From: Cystobasidiopsis lactophilus
Taxonomy: Eukaryota; Basidiomycota; Agaricostilbomycetes; Agaricostilbales; Chionosphaeraceae
DNA: 64,000 nt
Assembly (NCBI GenBank): GCA_001599975.1
Contig: BCIO01000004.1
Span: forward strand, 2,391,328 to 2,455,327
Direction: 5' to 3'
Shown here: positions 11,307 through 20,301 of the stretch, piece by piece
How positions within the stretch are numbered: the stretch's first letter is position 1
Layout of the letters: every line of letters starts with the position of its first letter
Program-made: the position numbers and the translations under genes
Notes under the pieces: model-generated
The model's input: only the letters and a program-made list of their open reading frames with translations
Database searches by the model: none
Told to the model about the DNA's origin: nothing

Positions 11307-13208
11307 TCACGAGGCCGGGGCGGCGGCGGGGGTGGCCTCCTCCTTCGGTGCTTCGGTGGTGGCCTGTACATCAATATTTCTGAGTCGTTATCCGGAGAAT
11401 ATAGAATGAGGGCTTCGACGTACCTCGGCGACGGGGGCAGGGGCGGCCTCCTCGACGGCAGCCGGAGCTTCGACAGCGGCGGGAGCCTCAACGACGGGCT
11501 GCAAGCGCAATGACACATCAGCAGCGATACAGACAGAAGATTCAACACAGGTACCGACCTCAGCGGCGGCGGCAGCAGGGGCCTCCTCGGCCTTGGGGGC
11601 CTCAACGGCAGCCTCAGCGGTGGTGGCGGCCGGAGCAGCCTCTTCAGCCGGCTTGGTCTCTTCGGCAGTCTTCTCGACCGGGTTGGCCTTCTCCTTCTTG
11701 GGACTGTAAGCAAGATCGCAAGCATCAGAACGAGGAAGGTTCAAAAGTGGTGAGATCAACGCACGACAAGGCGCCAAAGACGCGAGCGGACAAGCGGCGG
11801 CCGAGCTTGAGTCGCTTCTTCTCCTCCTTGGCAGCCTCTTCGGACGCGGGCTCGGTGGCGGCAGGGGCCTCGGTGGTGGCGGCGGGCTGTCGCGTCAACC
11901 CGTCAGATTTCTGGCCGAAATTATAGACGGTGTCGAAGACAGACCTCGGTAGTGGCGGGAGCCTCGACGGCAGCCTCAGGGGCAGGGGTGGCCTCGACGA
12001 CGGGCTGTGAAGGGCGTATTTGAGTCAGGGTGAAGTCGGCTTGGGGATCGAAAGCCGGCCTCACCTCGGCAACGGGAGCGGCCTCAGCAGCAGGGGCGGC
12101 CTCCTCAGGCTTGGGAGTCTCCTCCGAGGGCTGCGCACACACAAGCGTTGTCGTCAGCCAGAGAAACATTTTGGACACAGGGTGGGAAGGCTCAGCACGC
12201 ACCTCCTTGGACTTCTTGCCAGTCTTTTCCTTCTTCTCGAAGGCGCTCTTCAGCCTGTGATACGTGCCACTCTTGTGTCAGCATAAAACACTGATGAGCA
12301 GGGAGCTAACGCACTTGTCGAAGAGGCCGTGCTTGGTCTTGGGGCTCTCGGGCTCGACGACGGGAGTCTGCTCTCGCCAGCGGTCAGTGGCCGGCTCTTG
12401 CAGCGTGGGTATGGTACGAACAGCCTCGGCATCAGTGGCAGCGGGGGCCTCCTCGGTGGCAGCAGGGGCAGCCTGTGGACGCTGGCTGCATGAGCCCCAA
12501 ATTCGTGACGGCAAGCAGTTGAGGCAACGCACCTCGGTGGCAGCGGCCGGAGCCTCTTCAGCGGCGACGACAGGGGCAGCGGCCTCCTCGGGCTTGGCGG
12601 CCTCTGGCTTGTCGGCAGTCTTGTCGCCGTTGGCAGCGGCCTTGTCCTGAAACCCAAAACGGCGGCGATCACAAAGTTAGCAACGGCTCTGCGGGTCACA
12701 TCATTTTAAGGGGGGCAACGGGTGGGCAGATGTGTAGGTGCAAAGATAGGGCGGATGTGATGAGGGACAGGAGTAGGAGGGCAAGGGGGTGTGTGGAAGG
12801 AGAAAAACCGAGCGGGCGCGCGACGCACCTTCTTGCCGAAGACGTTCAAAATGTTGGCGAACGGGGTGCGGTGCTCCTTGGAGGGCGTCTTGGTCTCCTT
12901 GATGGTGGTGGTCGTCTTGGGCTCCTCGGTGGCGACGGCAGCGGGGGCGGCATCCTGGGAGGGTGACGGATGGGCCGTTATCAGCTGCTAATTCGAGGGC
13001 GGCGATCCCTACGCCACTCACAGTGATGACCGGGCCAGGGGCAGCGGCGACGGGGTCAGCGAGGACGGCAGGCGTCTCCGTCTTGGGCTGTGTCGGCGGG
13101 TGTGTGAGCTCGCCACCCAACGGGAACAGGAGAACAAAGACGAGAGTAAACAAGTTCACTGACCGCTTCAGGCGCTGGCAGGATGGTCACGGGCGCTTCA
13201 GCAGACAT
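11307..13208 (-). CDS. Ala/Pro/Glu-rich protein built from repeated exons
   Basis: Low-complexity protein beginning MSAEAPVTILPAPEA at 13208 and ending EEATPAAAPAS, with the stop at 11307-11309. At least ten short exons are separated by introns of 50-90 nt. Several exons are phase-0 variants of one module: PVVEAPAAVEAPAAVEEAAP (exon 11424-11498, 75 nt), PVVEATPAPEAAVEAPATTE (60 nt, near 11950-12005) and PSEETPKPEEAAPAAEAAPV (66 nt, near 12065-12130). Basic or aromatic cores sit between them: RTPFANILNVFGKK, KHGLFDKC, LKSAFEKKEKTGKK and KRLKLGRRLSARVFGAL. Such proteins are widespread but poorly characterised in basidiomycetes. The cores may be the functional parts, with A/E/P linkers between them. 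No signal peptide or membrane segment is visible. Confidence 0.7.
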
Positions 13209-13585
13209 GGCGTGGGTCCTGGGGGCAGCAGAGGATGGTCAGCTTCTGGGACGCGGCGGGAACGGGAGCAAGCAGCGAGGGCCAAGGGTATGTGGGACTA
13301 GACTCCTATAGCAAAGTCTAGCCACGTCCAGCGACTCGCGTGACCCTGCTGCTTAGCTGCACTTGCCTTGGAGTATTATTAGTGGGAGGAGGAAGGAGTA
13401 TTAAGAAGAAGCTGCAAGGAGGGCAGGAGAGGGGCTGGTGAAACGGGACCAAGAAAATTCGCAGGCGTTTTCACGCGAGCAGCGCACTGGCCGCTTGTTC
13501 TCTCGCCGCTTCCAGGGGCTTGTGGTCAGCTCAGAACATGCTATGAATGCAAAAGTAAGGCTCTAGGACTATAGCAACACGTCTT
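13209..13585. other. Intergenic, promoter side of the A/P/E-rich gene
   Basis: No gene seen. The interval joins the 5' side of the A/P/E-rich gene to the 3' end of the Mch1-like gene and contains purine-rich and short AT-rich tracts. Confidence 0.4.
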
Positions 13586-15384
13586 TCAGATCACCCCTCG
13601 CCAGCCAGCTCGCACAGAGAGCGCCAAGGTCAACACCTTTTGTTCCCAAAATTTTTTAAGCTTTGTCGCACCAAAGCTTGACAGCAAGCACGAGAGCAGT
13701 GGACTCACAGTCACGACGGCCAGGCCAGCGGCCATGGTGAGGAAGCTGCCCTTGAAGCAGGCCGTGCCATAGCACACCCTTGAGCCCGCGGGCACCGCCC
13801 AGTCGCTCATCATGCCATAAAGCTGCGTGAAGAAGGCCGAACCGACGGCGGCCATGAGCACGGCGAGGCCCCAGTTGCGTCCGAAGCACTCGAAGCCCCA
13901 CCGGTTGGCGATGATGGTCGGCGACAAGCTGAAAACGAAGCCCAGCGTGAGGCCGGCAGGGATGGAGATGGCGTACAGCTGGTCGGTCGAGTCGAGCTTG
14001 AAGGCGCCCCAGAACAAGGCGACCGCGAACTGGCACGCGGCCAGGGCGAACATCCACAGCCTGGAGAACCGCTTCCGGCTGGTGTGGCCCACGGTCGGGC
14101 ACAGGGCGTCGCTCAGAGCGCCCGCCGCCAACCTGGCCAGCGTGTTGCACGTTGACAGGATCTGGATCTGCTCCTTGCGCACCTCGAGCGCCGTCTGCAC
14201 CGGCCAAGGGCGCGAGCCGTCTTGCGGGACTGGGTGGACGAGCGATTCGACGATGTTGCCCAAGGAGGCCTGCACGGCTTCCGCCGGGCCAGCGGCGAGC
14301 AGAAAAGCGATGGCGAATAACCACACTTGCGGGTCGCTTAGGTACGCGCTCAGGCTGTGGTCCGGCTTGCCTTTGCCCAGTCCGTCACCGCTGGCCGACG
14401 CCACACCGCCCAAAAGCGAATCTGTCTCCGTCGCTTCCGACCGGTCCTTAGAAGCATCAATCAATGCGCCGACCTCTGGCTCTTGCAACCCAAACGCGCT
14501 GATCAGGTTGGAGGTGCCGGCCACGAACGCAAGAAAAGTGAGAAACCTGACGGCGTCCAGCTCGTGATCCTTAGTGGTGAAGAACGAGGTGCCGATTTGT
14601 GACATTAGAAGGGGAGACAGGCCAAAGACGCTGCAAGGGATGCCGATGGCCAGCCCGGAACTGGGGTAAAATGTCATCAGACTTGGTCCCCTGAATAGAG
14701 GGGAGGCAAGTCAAACCCACTGGTCGGGGAAGGTCTTTACTGCTGTTGAAACACTGGCAAAGTCTTTGGGAAATCGCTTGAGTCCAGCTCCTGGGTGCCG
14801 AGTCAATAAGGCAGAAAGCTTACAAGAAGCCGAGGCTCCAGCTCCGGCCAAGAGGTAGCTTGATTGTTTGGCATCCTCAGCTTGCAAGCCAGCTCTTTCG
14901 ACCGTCTTAACTCACTAGGAAGCGAGAAAGAGCCAGTTGTCGGTCAAGCCAGCGTGCTGGTTTTGAACGCTTCTTAATGAGAGCGCCATCAATCCGTAGC
15001 CGGTGAAATGCAGGCCGGCCGCCAACAGCGAGCAGAGTCCTGGCCCCCTAGAATCCACCAAAGCGCCAAAGAGGAAGCCTGTTGAAAAACTAGGAGTCAG
15101 CCACCGATGCCGCGGATCGATTTCCGGCCACTGAGAGCTGACCTGTCGAATATTGGCCCACAAGAGCGCCGACGGCGATTGCGTTGGTCTGGCTCATGTT
15201 CAGGCCCATTTCTTTCGTTAGCGCGGGCCCGAAGAGCGGGAAGGTGAAGAGAGCGCCGGCAACCAGCTGCCTCGGTGTCAGAATGGCGTCTTCGGAAGCG
15301 TGGTGTCCCTCGAGGGCAACGCACCACATTGAGCAGGATGCAGGCGCAGCTCGCTGCCTGGCGTGTCTTGGTCGTCAGCAGCAT
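13586..15384 (-). CDS. MCH1: Mch1-type major facilitator transporter
   Basis: MFS transporter of the Mch1 / nodulin-like group (monocarboxylate transporter homologue, substrate unproven, vacuolar in yeast). The start at 15384 (MLLTTKTRQAASCACILLNV) joins LVAGALFTFPLFGPALTKEM across an intron. Membrane segments follow in GFLFGALVDSRGPGLCSLLA, SYLLAGAGASAS and a long exon at 13690-14690 with FYPSSGLAIGIPCSVFGLSP, WLFAIAFLLAAGPAEAVQAS, GLTLGFVFSLSPTIIANRWG and FGRNWGLAVLMAAVGSAFFT. A hydrophilic loop with TETDSLLGG separates the two halves. The last small exon is VLTLALSVRAGWRGVI with the stop at 13586-13588. Its first exon and promoter lie inside the left arm of the 607-bp inverted repeat, and a truncated copy of that 5' end sits at 20.1 kb. 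Confidence 0.85.
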
Positions 15385-15620
15385 CGCTATAGCATGGTTC
15401 GTGAGCGGTCGAGTGGAGGAGAGAGCTGGAAGGCTTTGGAGAGGTGTGGCGAGCGCCAGCTTGGTCTGGCGCGCGCCTTGAGCCTCTGTCACCAGATTCT
15501 TGCCACCGCCCTCCAGGACTTCTTCTGACTGCCTTGCGAAGCCTTTGGATTTCCCAACGTGCTCCTGTGCTATCTCACTGGACTGGGGGACCTCAGATCT
15601 CTAGGATCAAGTTGCAATTT

Positions 15621-15642
15621 AGGAGCCGACTCGTCGGCTCCT
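15621..15642. repeat. 22-bp palindrome in the inverted-repeat arm
   Basis: Two 10-base complementary arms (AGGAGCCGAC and GTCGGCTCCT) with a 2-base centre. A second copy lies in the right arm near 19882-19903. Function unknown. Confidence 0.7.
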
Positions 15643-15856
15643 CCGCCACTTCCTTGTAAAATTACCTCTTTCGATCTCAGTCAAATCTTGATGGATTCGA
15701 TTGCTTTGCAGATTGGTGTGCTTATCGCGCCTTTTGCAAAGTATCCTACTGACTCTGTACAGCTGGAGAGGCCAGGAAGAGCGAGAAAATTTTGAAAATT
15801 TTGAGACCCTCTGTCCAACCGGTGTGGCGTTCAAACAGTCACTAGCCAGCTTGGAA

Positions 15857-15962
15857 GGGAAGATGGCCGAGTTAGTCTTTGATCCTTTTTTTGCTCGCCG
15901 TGCCTCCTTGCTGACCCAGAATCCCTTAGGCGGTTATGGCTTGGATTTAGGCAACTTGCTTG
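15857..15962 (+). pseudogene. Truncated tRNA-Leu(UAG)-like fragment
   Basis: The 5' acceptor strand GGGAAGA, TGGCCGAG, the same D-loop insertion, and the start of the anticodon arm match the minus-strand copy at 19514-19667. Similarity stops inside the anticodon intron, so the variable loop, T-arm and 3' acceptor are missing. Not functional. Confidence 0.7.
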
Positions 15963-15986
15963 AACCTTCCATTGCAATCGCGGGGT

Positions 15987-17025
15987 TTAGGCCATGAAGC
16001 CACCGTCAACAAGATATGCTCCTCCAGTCATGTCTGAGACAGCAAGATTTCAGATATTGCCCGGTGCGAGATGCAGCAGCTAACGCGGAGCAGAACTTAC
16101 AGCCAGCCTTCTCGCTGAGCAGAAAGCAAGTGAACTCGGCAATCTCCTCTGGAGTACCACAGCGCTTCAGGCATGTAAGCTGTCCCAAAGCTTCCGGGGT
16201 GTATAGGCCGTCTTGGACACCTTGCATAAACAAAGGGGTGGTGATGGGACCGGGGAGGATCGCGTTGCAACGAATGCCATCGGCGCCATAGTCCTTTGCG
16301 CAGACCCGTGTCAAGCCGATGACTCCGTGCTTTGCTGCCACATAGCTGCTGGCGAACCATTGGCCGACTGGGGCAACGCTCAGTTGCGCCCCTAGGCCAA
16401 TTCGAGCAAATTCGCTCACAAACGCCGGCAACGCTGCTGATGTTGACCACAGATCCACCTTTTTTGAGATACTTGTACTCCGCACGCAGCGCTACGAGAA
16501 ACATCAGCAACGGTAGAAATACCATCGGAACAATCTCACAATTCTTGATACCGCCAAGATTGATGCCAGTGATGAAGTCCCACTCTTTGTCGTCTAGCTC
16601 AGCAATACGCTTGCCAGTGCCTGTATAAGTATGAGCACCGAAAGTATGGACTGCTTGGGAACGCGTTCACCTGGCGAGACACCCGCCGAGTTCTAACAAC
16701 AACGATTAGCTTCGTATAGCAAGATCCAAAGGACGCTCACCATTGCACCATCTAGACGGCCAAACTTGTCGTGCAGCTCCTTCATGCTCTTCTCTACAAC
16801 GGCAGCATCCGTCACATTGACGACAAAGGTCATGACGGTTGTCTTAGATCCAGAGGCCTCAATCTCAGCCTTCGCCTTGGCGAGGTTGTCTTCGCTGATG
16901 TCCATCAGGCCAATAGCGAGAGCGTTCTCTTTCGCTAGGATTCGCGCAGTCGCAAGCCCCATCCCTGAGCAACCACCGGTTACGGCGTAGACTCTGCCAG
17001 TGTGTGGAGCTGGAACGGTTGCCAT
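15987..17025 (-). CDS. SDR-family oxidoreductase, tandem copy 1
   Basis: Classical short-chain dehydrogenase/reductase with a Rossmann fold. The start at 17025 gives MATVPAPHTGRVYAVTGGCSGMGLATARI with the cofactor motif TGGCSGMG. Next come NVTDAAVVEKSMKELHDKFG and GGSVVNISSVAG. The catalytic site reads SSYVAAKHGVIGLTR (YxxxK intact) and is followed by DGIRCNAILPGPITTPLF and EEIAEFTCFLLSEKAGC. The end reads YLVDGGFMA with the stop at 15987-15989. About six exons. It is a tandem duplicate of the neighbouring gene at 17435-18707, with the same first ten residues. The substrate is unknown. Its stop codon lies 24 bases from the inversion breakpoint. Confidence 0.86.
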
Positions 17026-17434
17026 GATGCTGTGATGGATGTGTGGTATTAAATTCGAGAGTTGATGGTGGAAGAAACTCAAGAGATGGACAGGCAGTCG
17101 CAGGCGGCAACCCAGGTGGGGACGCGGGGTGAGGGGGCGGAGGCAAAACTTGGAAAAGCCGAGACCAGCGTGCGACGTGTCCGACACTTGAAGATACTGT
17201 ATCACAATCCTCACGCACAGGGTGGCGCGCAGAAACGCATAAATGGGAGGTTGCAACCACCCAAGCCGCGACAAATGAAACCAAAAGGCGGCAGTACAAA
17301 TTATCGGCAGAGGCATCCCAACACAGGGCTCAAAACGGACAGCTGGATTCCACAGAGGAGATGAAAGGGAGGTAGGAGATGAAAGGAAGGTGGAGGCGAT
17401 CAAAACGACGACTCGCTAGCAAGGTGAGGACCAA

Positions 17435-18707
17435 TCAAGTCATGAAGCCTCCATCGGCCAAGAACGCTCCTCCAGTCATATCTACAGCAAAATAAGCTCA
17501 AGGAGTTACATATGATGCGAGGTCAAGTACGCACAGCTGGACTTTTCGCTGAGCAAGAAGCTTGCGAATGCAGCAATTTCTTCGGGTTGACCGCATCGCT
17601 TTAAACAAGTCATGTCTGCCAGGGTCTCGGTCGTGTAGAGCCCTTTATCTAGACCTCGTTGAAATAGAGGGGTTATAATCGGGCCGGGCCTGTCAGGAGT
17701 GAGCTCGGGCTCGACCCTGGCCCAAATCTGCGACAAACACCCACAAGATTGCGTTGCAACGAATACCATCCGGGCCATAGTCCTTTGCGCAGGTCTTGGT
17801 CAGGCCAATGACTAAAGTCTTTGTGTCAGAATCGACATCCGAAGTTATCATTTTGTGGCAGACCTACCTCCATGCTTGGCGGCGACGTAGCTACTCAACC
17901 GTCAGCTGGCACTGGTACTTGTTTTGAAGCGTTAACTCACCTGGAGGCACCCCATTGTCCCCCTACGCCAAGGCTGAGCTTTCGGGCTTTGCAGTGCAGC
18001 GTGCTCGGGAGAGGTCCACTTACAGACACCAGCTCTGGGATGACAGCATCAGGCCAGACTCCTGCATGTATTCCGACGATAGATCTCACATGCTGCTAAC
18101 GTTGACGACAGATCCACCAGATCTTAAATATTTGTATTCGGCTCTCAGTGCTAGGAGACCGGGAGGTCAGTCCAGCCGCTTCCGCATTACAGATGTAGCT
18201 CACAGTTTTTGACACCATTAAGGTTGACACCGGTAATGGCATCCCATTCTGGTTTTTCAAGGCAGGCTCAAACACCAATCGTGCGAATGTTAGGAGCGAT
18301 CGCTCACCCTTGTCTTCCAGCTCTGCAATGCGCTTTCCAGTGCCAGGAGGCAGCGCAGCGTTATTGCTTTGTCTCACTGTCAGTGCCAAGATTACAATTC
18401 GGAGACAAGGAAGTTGCTCTCACAATCCGCCGTCCAGACGGCCGAACTTATCGTGCAGTTGCTTGACGCTATCTTCAACAGCCTTGGCATCCATGACGTC
18501 CACAGTGAACGTCAAAATCTCTGTTCTGCTTCCGGAGGCCTCGATCTCGGCTTTGGCCTTTTGCAAGCTGGCATCGCTGAGATCCAAAAGCGCGAGGCCT
18601 AGAGCATTCTCCGACGCCAGGAGCCGGGCCGTTGCCAATCCTATCCCACTAGAGCCTCCAGTAATGACATAGACGCGGCCAGTGTGAGGAGCTGGGACAG
18701 TTGCCAT
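17435..18707 (-). CDS. SDR-family oxidoreductase, tandem copy 2
   Basis: Paralogue of the adjacent gene. Start at 18707 (MATVPAPHTGRVYVITGGSSGIGLATARL; cofactor motif TGGSSGIG). Then ALLDLSDASLQKAKAEIEAS, VDVMDAKAVEDSVKQLHDKF and DYGPDGIRCNAIL, with an intron at about 17698-17746 before PGPIITPLFQRGLDKGLYTT. CLKRCGQPEEIAAFASFLLS and DMTGGAFLADGGFMT close the protein, with the stop at 17435-17437. The middle exons around the active site are hard to place between 17870 and 18330, where short stretches of open frame alternate with introns, so I cannot confirm that the YxxxK motif survives. Either a working paralogue or a decaying one. Confidence 0.75.
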
Positions 18708-19513
18708 TTTGCGGGATAAATTGGACGTTGTGGGGGAAGAAGGTGGGTCTCGCTTTATCCGAGTTGTCCTATCTGTGAGACTGCTGGTAAGCACTTGATG
18801 TTGATCGCTCTTGTGCTGTGATTGCCTCAGGATTGAGAAATCCGCTGTGGGTACAGAAAGACGAGCATGACTATTCTGAGAACGCCACGCGCGGGGGAAC
18901 AATTCGTCGCTTCACAATTTTGGAATGCGATTTCTGAACAATGCGGAATGCTCGGAATGTTGAGATGCCAACACGGCGGAAAAAAGGCTTTGCGAACGAC
19001 AGGGTAGCAAGCTGGGCGAAAACGAGTCCACCGCCTCTGTGCTGGGCCCGGAGGGCCCCGTAGGCGTGCTGCGTGGTTGTCTGCGCAAAGTTCTCTCAGA
19101 CCAAAGGCAATGATAGCTTGATACGGCAGCACTGTAGTGCCAGGCTACAGGGCAACGGTGCACAAACGAGCCAGAATGAGTGAGGCTGGCAAGGAAACCG
19201 GCCAAAGCAGCCGTCCACACCAAGGATCACAGCCAAGCGTCGCAGGACATTCTGTACATTGCCAGTATGCTGATAGCTCCATCGCTACGGTCGAAAACGC
19301 ATTTCTTTCGAGATTCGACATTTCTGCCGCGAAGCGCATGAATCGTCGAATTTTGCTCCCGATGGCTCGCTGTGGAACGCGACGATCTCCATCCATGCTT
19401 AATGGTGCCTGAAAGTCCAAAAACACGACGCAGCGCTCAAGAACAATGGTGGTTTGCTGCAAAAAGAGCGGAGCAGCCGAAGGCTGCTCCCTTTCCGCTG
19501 CAAAAAGTTTGTT
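18708..19513. other. Intergenic with a hairpin, no gene
   Basis: No coding gene seen. Near 19470-19490 there is a 9-bp stem hairpin (GGAGCAGCC, GAA, GGCTGCTCC) flanked by an 11-base direct repeat GCTGCAAAAAG at 19456-19466 and 19497-19507. This sits just beyond the 3' end of the tRNA-like gene. Confidence 0.55.
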
Positions 19514-19667
19514 TGAGAAGACTGGGGATTGAACCCAGGAATCTTTCGAAATTGGAGGTCCAAGCAAGTTGCCTAAATCCAACGCCATAACCGCCTAAGG
19601 GATTCTGGGTCAGCAAGGAGGCACGGCGAGCAAAAAAAGGATCAAAGACTAACTCGGCCATCTTCCC
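19514..19667 (-). tRNA. tRNA-Leu(UAG)-like gene with a D-loop insertion
   Basis: All tRNA parts are present in order on the minus strand. The acceptor GGGAAGA pairs with TCTTCTC (one G-U) and is followed by discriminator A. The D-stem GCC pairs with GGC. The anticodon stem TTGGA pairs with TCCAA, the loop holds anticodon TAG, and a 14-nt intron sits after position 37. A short variable arm and the T-arm CTGGG/TTCAATC/CCCAG complete it. A T5 run 7 bases downstream fits a Pol III terminator. The D-loop is split by about 55 extra bases that start GTCTTT, contain GCTGAC and end CCTTAG; they also contain a T7 run that should stop Pol III. The gene is therefore either a pseudogene or needs unusual processing. 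Confidence 0.72.
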
Positions 19668-20168
19668 TTCCAAGCTGGCTAGTGACTGTTTGAACGCCAC
19701 ACCGGTTGGACAGAGGGTCTCAAAATTTTCAAAATTTTCTCGCTCTTCCTGGCCTCTCCAGCTGTACAGAGTCAGTAGGATACTTTGCAAAAGGCGCGAT
19801 AAGCACACCAATCTGCAAAGCAATCGAATCCATCAAGATTTGACTGAGATCGAAAGAGGTAATTTTACAAGGAAGTGGCGGAGGAGCCGACGAGTCGGCT
19901 CCTAAATTGCAACTTGATCCTAGAGATCTGAGGTCCCCCAGTCCAGTGAGATAGCACAGGAGCACGTTGGGAAATCCAAAGGCTTCGCAAGGCAGTCAGA
20001 AGAAGTCCTGGAGGGCGGTGGCAAGAATCTGGTGACAGAGGCTCAAGGCGCGCGCCAGACCAAGCTGGCGCTCGCCACACCTCTCCAAAGCCTTCCAGCT
20101 CTCTCCTCCACTCGACCGCTCACGAACCATGCTATAGCGATGCTGCTGACGACCAAGACACGCCAGGC
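19561..20168 (-). repeat. Right arm of inverted repeat (608 bp)
   Basis: Inverted copy of 15356-15962. Here the tRNA-Leu-like sequence continues to its proper 3' end (19514-19560), but the Mch1 coding part is cut after about ten codons and runs into unrelated sequence at 20169. The complementary truncation of the two arms points to an inversion with staggered breaks. Confidence 0.9.
20032..20168 (+). pseudogene. Truncated copy of the Mch1 5' end
   Basis: Carries the leader and first codons (MLLTTKTRQA) of the Mch1-like gene at 13.6-15.4 kb as part of the right inverted arm, then breaks off at 20168. The rest of the gene is absent. Confidence 0.8.
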
Positions 20169-20301
20169 GCTTGCGTCCTGCCCAATAACATTTGACGGCG
20201 ATCAAAATGATTGACAAAGATGCGCATTAGAACCATGAGATATGATCATTGCAAGAGAGAAGGTACAGCCCAACCGGGACACAATAACAGTGAAGCGTTG
20301 C

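Larger units (their letters stand above)
15356..15962 (+). repeat. Left arm of inverted repeat (607 bp)
   Basis: Matches the reverse complement of 19561-20168 over its full length by eye, with one single-base gap inside the tRNA-like part. It contains exon 1 and the promoter of the Mch1-like gene, a 10-bp-arm palindrome, and the 5' part of a tRNA-Leu-like sequence that is cut off inside the anticodon-loop intron. It ends 24 bases from the stop codon of the first SDR gene. Confidence 0.9.

Noticed and set aside
15356-20168. Inverted arms as the ends of a DNA transposon carrying SDR genes
   Set aside because: The arms contain host Mch1 and tRNA sequence, there is no transposase between them and no target-site duplication was seen. 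A staggered-break inversion explains all features.
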